64,000 nucleotides of DNA from Sphingobium sp. WTD-1 (GCF_030128825.1 NZ_CP119127.1:1922001-1986000), one strand, 5' to 3'. Counted from the stretch's first letter, positions 26,780-34,420 are shown. The notes: a model not told the origin generated them from the sequence alone. Translations and numbers: made by a program.

Positions 26780-27270
26780 AGGCGGATTCAGCACAAAGCT
26801 CCACGCCCGCTGCGATGCCAAAGGCCGACCGCTCGGCTTTGTCCTGACGCCGGGCCAGAGCCACGATATCCAAGGCTTTGGCCCGCTGTTCCGTTTGATT
26901 GCTCATAAGATCGAGGCATTGTTGGCGGACAAGGGCTACGATGCAGATGCCATCCGCGAGGAATTGGCCAATGCTGACGTTGAGGCTGTCATTCCCGCCA
27001 AAAGCAATCGGCGCGATCCAATCCCACACGATCGCGAAAAATACCGTTGGCGCAATCTTGTCGAACGCCTCTTCAACAAACTCAAGAACTGGCGGCGTAT
27101 CGCAACTCGATACGACAAAACCAAAGAGTCCTACCTCGGCTTCGTCAATCTCGTCTCAGCCCTGCAATGGATACCCTTTGTCCACGAAACCTAGGTTAAG
27201 ATTGATGCGATCGTATATTCCGCCGAAAGGTTGTGGCCAAATGAAGATTTGAACTTGGCGGAGGAACATT

Positions 27271-27486
27271 ATGCGAAAGCGCATTACCCTCAGCTATATT
27301 CGACGCCACCCTGACGGTGTGGGTGCCGATTTTTGTTATTTTTCCGAACGTAGCAGGAAGCAGGCTTCTATGGGAAGACATTGCCAATCTGCAGGGATCC
27401 GCGAAATTTACATTGAAATTTCTGAATTGTACGCCGAACGCGCTGCCCAGGCAATGGACAGGCTAATCCATCCCGATCTCGATTAA
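27271..27486 (+). CDS. Hypothetical 71-residue protein
   Basis: ATG 27271 follows a strong GGAGG with six-base spacing. The product starts MRKRITLSYIRRHPDGV, and its second half REIYIEISELYAERAAQAM is helical and acidic. It lies just right of the IS element. No family recognised. Bases 27487-27658 to its right show no gene. Confidence 0.5.
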   Translation: MRKRITLSYIRRHPDGVGADFCYFSERSRKQASMGRHCQSAGIREIYIEISELYAERAAQAMDRLIHPDLD

Positions 27487-27658
27487 AGTTATTCAGTCAT
27501 AATTTGAATTGCGTCGCACACCGCCGGAAACTGACTTCCTGCGTTTGGTGGCGAGGGCGCCGGTTCATGTGACCAGCAGACCAATTAACTCACCCGAGCT
27601 GCTATTGCAGCGGTACCTTATCGGCTGATCGATATGTAACTGACGTAGCGACTCGACG

Positions 27659-27862
27659 TCAAGACGTCGTTTGGCCACCAAATGCTTTGCCTTCGAGCGC
27701 CAAGTTGACATGCTCTAGACGGGCCGCGACTTGGGTAAGCTTCTTGGCCGTGATGTCGTCTCCAGAAGGGGACAACCACTTAGCTCCGGCCTTTAGCCAT
27801 CGCATTTCTTCAGCGAGGTATTGGCGTTCGATCAGCGCCCATCTTTCAAGCTCGGTAGCCAT
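27659..27862 (-). CDS. Hypothetical 67-residue phage protein
   Basis: Starts MATELERWALIERQYLAEEM after a GGAG ribosome site, with a helical, charged composition and the segment LTQVAARLEHVNLALEGK. It follows the NusG-like gene by 48 bases on the same strand and is probably the end of that operon. Function unknown. Confidence 0.55.
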   Translation of the reverse strand: MATELERWALIERQYLAEEMRWLKAGAKWLSPSGDDITAKKLTQVAARLEHVNLALEGKAFGGQTTS

Positions 27863-27910
27863 CTTCTCTCCGTCGGTTCGGGGGAACGGTCACCTGAAAG
27901 GGCGACAAGA

Positions 27911-28468
27911 TCAAGCCGTGATTTTCGCTGGCAGCAACTCGTGCATCTCGATTTCGATTTCTAGGCTGCCGAACATCACCATCGCCTTCCGGCGCCTGGT
28001 GCTGGTGACAACGCCCTTGAGGCCGCCCAATATTCCGGCAGGATGGCGCACCACATCCCCAACCTCCACTACCGGTCCGAGCGATCGTGGACGACCACGC
28101 TGTTCCGCCTGGCGCAATGCGTCCAGTTGCCGATCGGCGATCAGCGGGAACCGCCCATCGTAGCGGAACACGGAGAAGTGCGGGCAACCATGCATCTCCA
28201 TGCGCTTCGTCTCGCTGTTCCAGCGTTTGTAGGTCAGTGCTGGCGACCGGGACATCGCGATCAGATCATCTAGCCGCACAGCGTCAGCGAACACGATGCC
28301 GGGCATGATCGGGAGGACAATGTCCTTCAGGGCCTTGGATCGCGGGGCGCGACGCCGCTGCGTCTCTATCGGCGTCCAGACTTCGAACCCGGCGTCGGAC
28401 AAGGATTGCGCAACCGACATCGTGCTGGCGCCGGCCATTCGCAGAATGCACCAACGATCACTCACCAC
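27911..28468 (-). CDS. Phage NusG/RfaH-like transcription factor
   Basis: A 185-residue NusG-type protein. It has an N-terminal NGN-like domain (WCILRMAGASTMSVAQSL, AGFEVWTPIETQRRR) and a C-terminal KOW motif (VEVGDVVRHPAGILGGLKGVV, then KAMVMFGSLEIEIEM). NusG paralogues ride on RNA polymerase and change pausing, termination or translation coupling; phage versions probably act on late or operon-specific transcription. Start is GTG 28468 or the next GTG, behind GGGAGG. Its start overlaps the previous gene's stop (GTGA). The middle is longer than in housekeeping NusG, with an Arg-rich loop. Confidence 0.8.
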   Translation of the reverse strand: MVSDRWCILRMAGASTMSVAQSLSDAGFEVWTPIETQRRRAPRSKALKDIVLPIMPGIVFADAVRLDDLIAMSRSPALTYKRWNSETKRMEMHGCPHFSVFRYDGRFPLIADRQLDALRQAEQRGRPRSLGPVVEVGDVVRHPAGILGGLKGVVTSTRRRKAMVMFGSLEIEIEMHELLPAKITA

Positions 28469-28884
28469 CTCAACCTCCCAATATCATCAATCATGCCACC
28501 GCCAGGCGGCGTAAACGCCGCGTCTTTTCCGTTTCCATTCACCATGACGCGCTCATCCAGATGCGTTATTTTGCTGCCCAAGCTTCCTGGAGACTCGGCA
28601 TGCGTGACGATCCAATTTGGCTTTCTGCAACTGCTATCGTGCGTGGCGCCGGCCCTGCGGTCGGCGACATCATCCGCGAGCTTCACAACGCCTCGATCGT
28701 GGCCCATCGCGACATCGGGCGAGACCAAGGGTTGACGATCATGACCCTGGCGAATGCGATCGAGATTTCCGCAGAGGTCAGCCGCCTGCCGCCGACGCGG
28801 CATCTGCGGCTGGTGGAGTAGCGGCAGCAGCTTCACCGCGCTCAGCGAGGCGACGATGTCGGCGGGCGTTGGGCGGCGGTTCAT
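28462..28884 (-). CDS. Hypothetical 140-residue phage protein
   Basis: ATG 28884 overlaps the upstream gene's stop (ATGA) and its TGA overlaps the NusG-like gene's GTG (GTGA), fitting a continuous operon. The product begins MNRRPTPADIVASLSAVKLL; the first 35 codons have very GC-rich third positions and the rest less so. No domain recognised. A 73-codon frame on the other strand (28600-28821) competes for part of this stretch, so the call is moderate. Confidence 0.45.
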   Translation of the reverse strand: MNRRPTPADIVASLSAVKLLPLLHQPQMPRRRQAADLCGNLDRIRQGHDRQPLVSPDVAMGHDRGVVKLADDVADRRAGATHDSSCRKPNWIVTHAESPGSLGSKITHLDERVMVNGNGKDAAFTPPGGGMIDDIGRLRW

Positions 28885-29183
28885 GGGCGCCACCTTCCCG
28901 CCTCATCGATCACGCCCATGGCGAGCATCTGCTCGCGGATCGTGATTGGTGCCCGGTCTATGGCGTCGATCGGGACAAGCCGCTCCCGTAGCGCTGCCTC
29001 ATCAGCATCGGACAGGAAGCTGGACGGTTGCGCGTCGACCTCGTCAGCCATCCGCTCGCCCCAGATCTCCAGCCGCAGTGCCCGGTAGCGGCGCGCATAG
29101 ATGATGGAGGCGAATGTCACGCCGCCGCAGATGCCGGCCGCGAAGACCAGAACGAGGGCGACGGTAAGGGGCCAGTCGGTCAT
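28881..29183 (-). CDS. Small single-pass membrane protein of phage
   Basis: 100 residues: an N-terminal transmembrane helix (MTDWPLTVALVLVFAAGICGG and on), then a cytoplasmic charged domain (RLEIWGERMADEVDAQ, AALRERLVPIDAIDR). The ATG overlaps the Toprim gene's stop and its own stop overlaps the next ATG, both as ATGA. Function unknown; such proteins are frequent in prophage early regions. Confidence 0.6.
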   Translation of the reverse strand: MTDWPLTVALVLVFAAGICGGVTFASIIYARRYRALRLEIWGERMADEVDAQPSSFLSDADEAALRERLVPIDAIDRAPITIREQMLAMGVIDEAGRWRP

Positions 29184-29713
29184 TCAACATCCGCCCAGTC
29201 TGTGCCAGCCTCGGGCGGGATTTCCACCGAAACGGCGATGTGATCGTTCTTGATGGCCATCCGGTTGGCCAATGCGAAGGCGGCGAGCTGGCCGGTATAG
29301 TTCCGGTCATTGTCGCCAAAGATGCGCAGCCGTTTGACGATCGGTGGCGGCGTAAAAGCCTTGAGGCCATCGGCGTTGATCAGCGACCACACCGGAACGC
29401 CGAAGCGCTGCTGCGCCCGCAATGCCGTCTCGATGCCCTCCGCTACGCCCATTTCCTCGGCCGCCGGCGACAGTTCAATGAAACTGCCGTGCGGGGTTTT
29501 TCCGGGCATCATCTTGCGCGAGCCGCCGTTCAGCTCGGCCTTTCGCCCTCCCGCCAGATAAGTCCGGTGTAGCGTCAACGGTTCGCCAAGCGGATCACGG
29601 ACCATAGCGATCATGGCCGCGAGATGATCAACGGGCGCGCCAGTGACCTTAAGCTTCGGGATGAAGCGCAGAGCCGGACTAAACGGCGGATCGATGCTGG
29701 ACGATGCCGGCAC
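29180..29713 (-). CDS. Toprim-domain protein, truncated phage primase/helicase-type
   Basis: About 177 residues from a GTG at 29713. It shows PALRFIPKLKVTGAPVDHLAA, then LTLHRTYLAGGRKAELNGG, and the Toprim motifs AEGIETALRA (catalytic Glu) and RIFGDNDRNYTGQ (Asp-x-Asp). This corresponds to the C-terminal half of DUF7146/Toprim phage primases; the usual N-terminal zinc-binding and primase-like region is missing. Upstream in frame the text becomes non-protein-like and runs under the plus-strand gene at 29750. Either this is a deletion remnant or a stand-alone Toprim protein. It heads the minus-strand operon toward NusG. Confidence 0.6.
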   Translation of the reverse strand: MPASSSIDPPFSPALRFIPKLKVTGAPVDHLAAMIAMVRDPLGEPLTLHRTYLAGGRKAELNGGSRKMMPGKTPHGSFIELSPAAEEMGVAEGIETALRAQQRFGVPVWSLINADGLKAFTPPPIVKRLRIFGDNDRNYTGQLAAFALANRMAIKNDHIAVSVEIPPEAGTDWADVE

Positions 29714-29749
29714 CGTTCTTCGACTTGCTCTCGACAAGGCAGACGGCGC

Positions 29750-30058
29750 ATGACCGGCGTCCGCCTCACCGTGCCCAACAGCTTCACCTTCATGGTGGCG
29801 CGCAAGGGCCGCACCGTCCGCCCAGGCGTGACGCTGCCCCGCGCGCGCTACCAGACGCTGGATGAAGCCGCGACCGAGGCCGAAGCGCAGGCGCAGGCCA
29901 GCCCCGGTCAGGTCATGATCGTTTTTCAGGAGGTTTTGCGGGCGAAGGTCGATCCCGCAACCATCGATCCAGCCGCTGTCCCCCCGGCGGTTGGTGGAGC
30001 CGGGCGGCTTTCGTCTCCCCAGTCGCCCGGCTCCAAAGGGACGGACAAGGCGCAATGA
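29750..30058 (+). CDS. Hypothetical 102-residue phage protein
   Basis: Starts MTGVRLTVPNSFTFMVARKG at an ATG overlapping an upstream TGA (ATGA). Basic first half, Ala/Glu-rich helix in the middle (TLDEAATEAEAQAQASPG) and a low-complexity Pro/Gly tail. First of five plus-strand genes joined by 4-base overlaps. No family recognised. Confidence 0.5.
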   Translation: MTGVRLTVPNSFTFMVARKGRTVRPGVTLPRARYQTLDEAATEAEAQAQASPGQVMIVFQEVLRAKVDPATIDPAAVPPAVGGAGRLSSPQSPGSKGTDKAQ

Positions 30059-30267
30059 CCGAGAGCGAAAAGATGATCGATGTCACCGACGCGATCGTCA
30101 ACAAGCTGGTAGCGGAACACGGCTTCCCGGTGATCGGCGCTATCCTGGGGTCGGCGGCGGCCATCGCTGTCCTAAATGGGCGCGAGCCTTACCTCCGCGA
30201 AGTCCTCATCATGCTCGACGCCACCATTGACCAGATGGTCGCGCACCGGAAGGAATCTGCATCGTGA
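30055..30267 (+). CDS. Hypothetical 70-residue phage protein
   Basis: ATG 30055 overlaps the previous stop by 4 bases. The sequence MTESEKMIDVTDAIVNKLVA then GFPVIGAILGSAAAIAVLNG contains a short hydrophobic segment; the remainder is helical and charged. It may be membrane-associated. Function unknown. Confidence 0.5.
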   Translation: MTESEKMIDVTDAIVNKLVAEHGFPVIGAILGSAAAIAVLNGREPYLREVLIMLDATIDQMVAHRKESAS

Positions 30268-30782
30268 CTGACCTTCTTGATATCGCCGCTCGGCTCGAAG
30301 ATGCCTGCGACATCTCCGGCAAGCCTGCCGGCCGCCATATGGTTGAACCGATGCGGGCTGTGGTCGACCATATGGCGATCGTCGCAGAGGATGAAGCGGA
30401 TGGAGAACTTAGCTCGGAACTCGACGCTCAGCGGACGCTCATTGCCTGCATCGACAATGAGGCCAAGCTGTTCGACGCGCTGGCGATAGTGGCGAAGGAG
30501 GCGGTCGATATTCTGCGCGCAATTGGCGACCCTCATGGCGGCGCGGCCTTTGCGATCGTTGGACACAAGGCTGAGGATGCCGACCCCAAGGATGGACAGT
30601 TTGCTCTAGCGTTCAACGTCAGCGATAATGCCTCCGCATGGTCGACGCCTTGGGTTGTCGGATATTGGTCCGAGGATGGTCACCAGTGGTTCGACCATGA
30701 AGGCTATCCGCTGACCCCATCGCACGTCATCAAGCTGCCGACAGCGGCGGTTTTCATGCAGGCAGAGGGCATCCGGCCATGA
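30264..30782 (+). CDS. Hypothetical 172-residue phage protein
   Basis: GTG start at 30264 inside GTGA with the preceding gene. Helical N-terminal half (MTDLLDIAARLEDACDISGK, IACIDNEAKLFDALAIVAKE) and a C-terminal half rich in aromatic residues (WSTPWVVGYWSEDGHQWFDH). The layout is like phage accessory proteins carrying a C-terminal DUF551-type aromatic motif, but I am not certain. Overlaps the next gene by ATGA. Confidence 0.5.
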   Translation: MTDLLDIAARLEDACDISGKPAGRHMVEPMRAVVDHMAIVAEDEADGELSSELDAQRTLIACIDNEAKLFDALAIVAKEAVDILRAIGDPHGGAAFAIVGHKAEDADPKDGQFALAFNVSDNASAWSTPWVVGYWSEDGHQWFDHEGYPLTPSHVIKLPTAAVFMQAEGIRP

Positions 30783-31081
30783 CGATCGCCGAAAACGAAA
30801 GCCTGCGTGCCCAGATCGCGGCACAACTCATGAACCATGGCATGAGGTCGGTTCCTGACAAGCTGATCCGCGACATAATCGCCGCGGTTGAGTGGGCCCA
30901 AGGCGATGCCTTCGAGTGCATGGCCTACGATGCCCACTGCCCGAGCATGACGGTTCGCTTTCGGGCGCCCGAAGGCTTCCCACTGGCAGGTGGCATTTTC
31001 CGCGTCCAGCGGGTGCGGACAGCGACGCCCGAAGACACGGCCCGGTTTGCGCACCTGCCTGATGCACCGGAGGCGATATGA
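30779..31081 (+). CDS. Hypothetical 100-residue phage protein
   Basis: Starts MTIAENESLRAQIAAQLMNH, followed by a predicted beta section (CPSMTVRFRAPEGFPLAGGI). Coupled on both sides by 4-base overlaps. No domain recognised. Confidence 0.5.
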   Translation: MTIAENESLRAQIAAQLMNHGMRSVPDKLIRDIIAAVEWAQGDAFECMAYDAHCPSMTVRFRAPEGFPLAGGIFRVQRVRTATPEDTARFAHLPDAPEAI

Positions 31082-31524
31082 CAATGCTCTCCCGCCTCGA
31101 TGCCTGGCTGGGCAAGACGCTGTTCCACCCGCCGATCATCCTTGCCTGCCAGCTCACCCGGCAGACGCAATATGCGATGCACCGGGCGCTTTGGTTCTTC
31201 GCCGCTTGTCATGCGACCGTCTACATCGAGCACGACGAGTGGCTCTGGGTCGCATTCATGTGGTTCTTCGTTGTGATCACACTGCTCAGCGCGACGCTGT
31301 TTGCAGATTGGCCGGCCACCTCCCTTCGGGCATTCCGACTGTTCTGGTTCTTCCTTCTGATTGGCCAGACGTCCCTGACCTTGCTCGGCGGCGATCTACT
31401 GGCTCCGGCCATCCGTTCGGTCATCATCCTGTTTGCTGAGTATGCCGCGACCATCAAGACAATCCCGCCGCGCAAGACGCGCGAGCGCCGGGCGAGCGCG
31501 AGGGAGGCGTTCAATGGCCAGTAA
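31078..31524 (+). CDS. Phage membrane protein, four hydrophobic segments
   Basis: 148 residues. Hydrophobic stretches around MHRALWFFAACHATVYI, WVAFMWFFVVITLLSATLF, LFWFFLLIGQTSLTLLGG and IRSVIILFAEYAATI suggest 3-4 membrane helices, with an Arg-rich cytoplasmic tail (PPRKTRERRASAREAF). It might be an exclusion or lysis-related membrane protein, but no motif decides this. Ends 11 bases into the AlpA-like gene. Confidence 0.55.
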   Translation: MTMLSRLDAWLGKTLFHPPIILACQLTRQTQYAMHRALWFFAACHATVYIEHDEWLWVAFMWFFVVITLLSATLFADWPATSLRAFRLFWFFLLIGQTSLTLLGGDLLAPAIRSVIILFAEYAATIKTIPPRKTRERRASAREAFNGQ

Positions 31525-31702
31525 TCCCGGCCGCCTCATTTCGCTCGCCGAGGTCAAGGAATTGACCGGGCTTGGCAAGACGATGATCTACCGCATGATC
31601 AAGGCAGGAAGTTTTCCACAACAATATAAGCCGGGAGGCTTTGCAAGCCGGTGGAGCGAGTGCGAGATAATGGCCTGGCGCGAATCTCAGCGCGCGATTT
31701 AG
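31514..31702 (+). CDS. alpA: AlpA-family phage regulator
   Basis: 62 residues with the AlpA/excisionase-type winged helix: RLISLAEVKELTGLGKTMIY, RMIKAGSFPQQYK, then SRWSECEIMAWRES. AlpA proteins activate integrase genes in P4-like elements and satellites and often aid excision. ATG at 31514 follows GGAGG. The integrase lies 0.7 kb to the right on the other strand, matching the usual int-alpA proximity. Confidence 0.85.
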   Translation: MASNPGRLISLAEVKELTGLGKTMIYRMIKAGSFPQQYKPGGFASRWSECEIMAWRESQRAI

Positions 31703-31714
31703 GGAGGTGTGCAG

Positions 31715-31963
31715 ATGGAGACAGAAACGATTGAGGCTAAGATAAACTTAGCCTCGGATACCTTCGCGAAATCTATTGATGCCATGGCCACTGGTGGCTT
31801 CGTGCGCGATGGTGTGCTCAAGCAAGCCGTGGTTTCGGTAATATGGGCACTGTTTCGCGAGATGCCTGACCAACGCGATGCGCTTGCTGACGTGCTGGAC
31901 GAGTGGACCCAAACGATCAAAGAGGCTGCTTTGGAAGAAGAGAGAAGGGCAGGGGCGGAATAA
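31715..31963 (+). CDS. Hypothetical 82-residue phage protein
   Basis: ATG 31715 is preceded by GGGAGG. The product METETIEAKINLASDTFAKS and LADVLDEWTQTIKEAALEEE is helical and acidic. Its TAA overlaps the next ATG (TAATG). Unknown function. Confidence 0.5.
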   Translation: METETIEAKINLASDTFAKSIDAMATGGFVRDGVLKQAVVSVIWALFREMPDQRDALADVLDEWTQTIKEAALEEERRAGAE

Positions 31964-32427
31964 TGCAGTTTTTTGAAGCAATAGATGGCAAAAGCTATTC
32001 CATGGCCGCCATTGTATCAATTGACTCTCCCAGGTCGGTCATTTTCCGGGACAGTAAATCGGGGAGCGAGCGCGAAGGCATCGTGTATCCTGTCAACCTC
32101 TCAGACGGGTCGCAAGTTGAAATAAATGAGTTCGACAGAAAGTCGTGGCAGGATATCCCGCAATCGAGCTTTGCAGCGGCGCCAGGAACCGTTATCCTTC
32201 ATCCTGATGCTGGTGAGCCACGAGGTTACTTCACGACGCCGGTGCTAGGCTGGGCGATTATGGCTGATCGCGGCGTTTGCCCAGTCACGACCTTTGGCGT
32301 CAACGACGGCAATGGCGAAGATCATCATGTTCTGCTGCCTACTGGCGAGGTGGTCAGTTTCGAGCGCACTCTCGACAACATTGAGGCGTGGCTAGAAGGG
32401 CAAAAAAGCGCGGATGCGTCAGCTTGA
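31963..32427 (+). CDS. Hypothetical 154-residue phage protein
   Basis: Starts MQFFEAIDGKSYSMAAIVSI at an ATG overlapping the previous stop. Mostly beta-strand text; it contains VLGWAIMADRGVCPVTTFG and LLPTGEVVSFERTLDNIEAW. Lower third-position GC than neighbours suggests a separate origin. It overlaps the convergent integrase gene by 9 bases. No family recognised. Confidence 0.5.
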   Translation: MQFFEAIDGKSYSMAAIVSIDSPRSVIFRDSKSGSEREGIVYPVNLSDGSQVEINEFDRKSWQDIPQSSFAAAPGTVILHPDAGEPRGYFTTPVLGWAIMADRGVCPVTTFGVNDGNGEDHHVLLPTGEVVSFERTLDNIEAWLEGQKSADASA

Positions 32428-33729
32428 TTTCCCGGGGCCGGTCGCCGCGTAGCGGATCGGCTGGCCCAAATGGATATCCGGCTCCCAAAAGCCCTCCAGC
32501 AGCATATCTGCCCAATCTTGGGCCAGTTCGCGCCGCCTATCCATGTATGATGCCCGGTTGTAGGCGCCCTCGACCTTGTTCTGAGGGATATGCGCCAGCA
32601 TCAGGTCGATGATAGCACGATCGTCAACCATCCCTAGAGCTTTGGCGCGCTCATTCATTATCGTGGAAAAGGCGGCGCGGAAGCCATGCGGAACATGACG
32701 CTGGTGGTATCCGGCGCGGATGAGCAGGGCACGCAAGGTGTTCTCGCTTATAGGCCGATGCATGTGGCGCTCGCCGGGGAACATCAAATCCAGATCGCCG
32801 GTCAGGGTGTGCAGCACTTTCAACACGTCGACAGACTGCCGAGCGAGAGGCACGAGGTGATCACCATCCGTTTCGGCCTTGCGATCCCCGTCGCCTTTCA
32901 TGCGCGCGGCGGGGATGCGCCAGAGGGGCGTCGGGCCGTGTAGATCCTCGATCTCATCCCACCGCGCAAATCTAAGCTCACCCGGCCGGACCGCTGTCAG
33001 CGCGTGGAAGCGCAGCGCCAGCTTAGTGATCGCCCGGCAGCGCTCGCCCTCCGCATCTATCAGAATTTGGCGCAAGCCGGTCAGAGAGGTGACGGCTGGT
33101 TGCTTCTTCGCCCGCGGTTTCGGCTTCAACGCCTTGCCCAGGCTGGCAGCAGGGTCGTTGTCGCAGATGCCGGCCGCAATTCCATAGACGAAGACAGACG
33201 AGAGACGCGCGCGAATGCGGTGCGCGGTTTCGATCGCGCCCCGATCCTCGACCAAGGTCAGCAGCTCAAGCAGCTTGGGAGCCTTAATGGATGTGATAGG
33301 CAGGTCGCCAATATGGTCGAAGATATTCTCGGACAGGCTATCAATCACATCCTGAGCATGAACGGCTGACCATCGGACCTTGGTTTTGCCCCACCATGCC
33401 CGCGCTACAGTCTCGAACGTGTTGTCGTTTGCTAGTGCTTGCGCTTTGGCTGCGACCCTGCGTTCGATGCCGGGATCCTTGCCATCGCGAAGCAGCGCCT
33501 TGGCAGCATCGCGCTTACCACGCGCATCGAGCAGAGATACTGCCGGGTAGGAACCGAATGCCAGCGTCTTCTGCGCCGGCTTGCCCTTGGCGTTCAGCCC
33601 ATAGGTGTAGTTCATGCGCCAGTGCTTTCCGCCGGCACGTGAGATCTGAAGATAGAGCTGGCCCGAATCCGACAGCCGATAATCCTTGTCCCGAGCCTTG
33701 GCCGCCTTGATCTTCGCGTCGTTCAGCAT
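32419..33729 (-). CDS. int: Tyrosine integrase, P4-type (DUF4102 arm-binding domain)
   Basis: 436 residues. The arm-binding domain starts MLNDAKIKAAKARDKDYRLS and includes GKPAQKTLAFGSYPAVSL; a SAM-like core-binding domain follows (residues about 100-190). The catalytic domain has Arg in ALTAVRPGELRFARW, His-x-x-Arg in VPHGFRAAFSTIMNE and the Tyr nucleophile near AYNRASYMDRRRELAQDW. I place the start at ATG 33729, where the family begins, because the 17 codons upstream are made of repeated CCATGG units. Family members integrate into tRNA 3' ends, but no tRNA is seen beside it. Confidence 0.92.
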   Translation of the reverse strand: MLNDAKIKAAKARDKDYRLSDSGQLYLQISRAGGKHWRMNYTYGLNAKGKPAQKTLAFGSYPAVSLLDARGKRDAAKALLRDGKDPGIERRVAAKAQALANDNTFETVARAWWGKTKVRWSAVHAQDVIDSLSENIFDHIGDLPITSIKAPKLLELLTLVEDRGAIETAHRIRARLSSVFVYGIAAGICDNDPAASLGKALKPKPRAKKQPAVTSLTGLRQILIDAEGERCRAITKLALRFHALTAVRPGELRFARWDEIEDLHGPTPLWRIPAARMKGDGDRKAETDGDHLVPLARQSVDVLKVLHTLTGDLDLMFPGERHMHRPISENTLRALLIRAGYHQRHVPHGFRAAFSTIMNERAKALGMVDDRAIIDLMLAHIPQNKVEGAYNRASYMDRRRELAQDWADMLLEGFWEPDIHLGQPIRYAATGPGKSS

Positions 33730-33738
33730 CTCGCCCTC

Positions 33739-33869
33739 GATACCATGGATACCATGGCCCGATACCATGGCATCTACCATGCCAGCCGGTGAACGCCCGT
33801 GAACGGAAGCGGAACGCCGGATGAGGTGAATATGCGCAAAAACCCCGGAAAATCAAGGTTTGGTGAACG
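33739..33869. repeat. Direct repeats upstream of the integrase (candidate arm-type or operator sites)
   Basis: GATACCATGG occurs at 33739-33748, 33748-33757 and 33761-33770, with a partial TACCATG at 33775. GTGAACG follows at 33789, 33799 and 33863. The clusters lie just outside the integrase start, where arm sites and regulator operators are normally found. Confidence 0.5.
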
Positions 33870-34037
33870 GTTGGGAACTGTTGGGGAAGCAAACTTGGCG
33901 GGCCGCGCCCGACGATGATGAGCACTACGTCTACGCTATAGCACTCTAAACCACGACTAAATTCGTCGGAATGTGCGAGGTGCAATATCTGCGAGGCGAC
34001 GTCCGGGGGTGTCGACCTTTGGATCGGCGACCCGCGA

Positions 34038-34420
34038 CTATCCATGCATCAGCCCGAGCATTCGAAACCACAAGCAGTCGAGGGGCGCGAGCACAGCGAA
34101 CGTCAGGGCGGCCAGCGTCAGACACAGGATGATTCCGTCGCGGGCCGGCACTTTGCCCATGCCAATAGCGACGACGATGGGCGATGCCTGGTACGGCAAG
34201 AGAGTGGTACGGCAAGAGAGGCGTCGCGTACCCGATGACTTGCGCCATCAGCACCGTCAAAAGAGGCAGGCCTGAGCCATCCGCCAGTGTTCGGGCGAGC
34301 GGCGTGTACAAGGCGGGCACGCCGTTGGCGGTGACGACGAAGTTGAGCGCAGTGGTCAGGACGATGACGCCGATCATGCGCGGCCGCTGCATCCGTGACC
34401 AGGCCAGCCTGTCCGGTAGC
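34038..34420 (-). pseudogene. Fragment of a DASS/SLC13-type anion permease
   Basis: Translated leftward the segment reads MIGVIVLTTALNFVVTANGV and TVLMAQVIGYATPLLPY. After a one-base shift it continues SPIVVAIGMGKVPARDGIIL and CLTLAALTFAVLAPLDCLWF to a stop at 34038. This is the last 110-130 residues of a membrane carrier of the divalent anion:Na+ type. The shift is caused by an exact 16-base tandem duplication (34189-34204 and 34205-34220). The N-terminal three-quarters are missing. The rest of 33870-34621 holds no gene; an AT-richer stretch at 34540-34590 probably carries the qatA promoter. Confidence 0.65.

Larger units (their letters stand above)
25013..27191 (+). mobile_element. IS5-family (IS427-like) element, split by an IS256-family insertion
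   Basis: Terminal inverted repeats read GGTTTCGTGGACAAAGG at 25013-25029 and its complement ending at 27191. TA flanks both ends as the target duplication (CTA/TAG context). Without the inner insertion the element would be about 850 bases, normal for the IS427 group. The transposase is in two frames joined by a probable -1 frameshift at an A6G run (about 25409-25415). The IS256 insertion at 25458 inactivates it. Confidence 0.85.
25049..27194 (+). pseudogene. IS5-family transposase, two-frame gene interrupted by IS256
   Basis: First piece (from about 25049): ERIGLTEDEWGIIGTLLPS and WRHLPDEYGKWNSVFRRYRR, then IDSTVVRAHH with the first catalytic Asp. A slip at ATAAAAAAGGG moves to the second frame ALGRSRGG. 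Reading is cut at 25457 and resumes at 26789 after the inner element and target repeat (STKLHARCDAKGRPL), continuing through ADKGYDAD to NLVERLFNKLKNWRR, with the catalytic Glu. The stop codon TAG at 27192 lies in the flanking target sequence, typical of this IS group. If the 1331 inserted bases are removed, the frame is continuous, so the gene was intact before insertion. Confidence 0.85.

Noticed and set aside
28600..28821. A 73-codon plus-strand frame with GC-rich third positions and a GGAG site
   Set aside because: The competing minus frame (28462-28884) covers the whole interval and is coupled to both neighbours by ATGA and GTGA; the plus-strand bias is explained by G-rich first codon positions of that gene.
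29624..29749. An N-terminal extension of the 102-residue plus-strand protein
   Set aside because: The 42 codons upstream of ATG 29750 are rich in Arg/Cys/Ser without structure and lie opposite the Toprim gene; the ATG at 29750 is coupled to an upstream stop.
33739..33869. CRISPR array
   Set aside because: The repeats are 7-10 bases and irregularly spaced; they fit integrase or operator sites, not CRISPR repeats, and no cas genes are present.
33782..34037. A tRNA gene as integrase target
   Set aside because: P4-type integrases often use tRNA ends, but no cloverleaf, GTTCGA arm or CCA end can be found in this stretch or anywhere else I looked.
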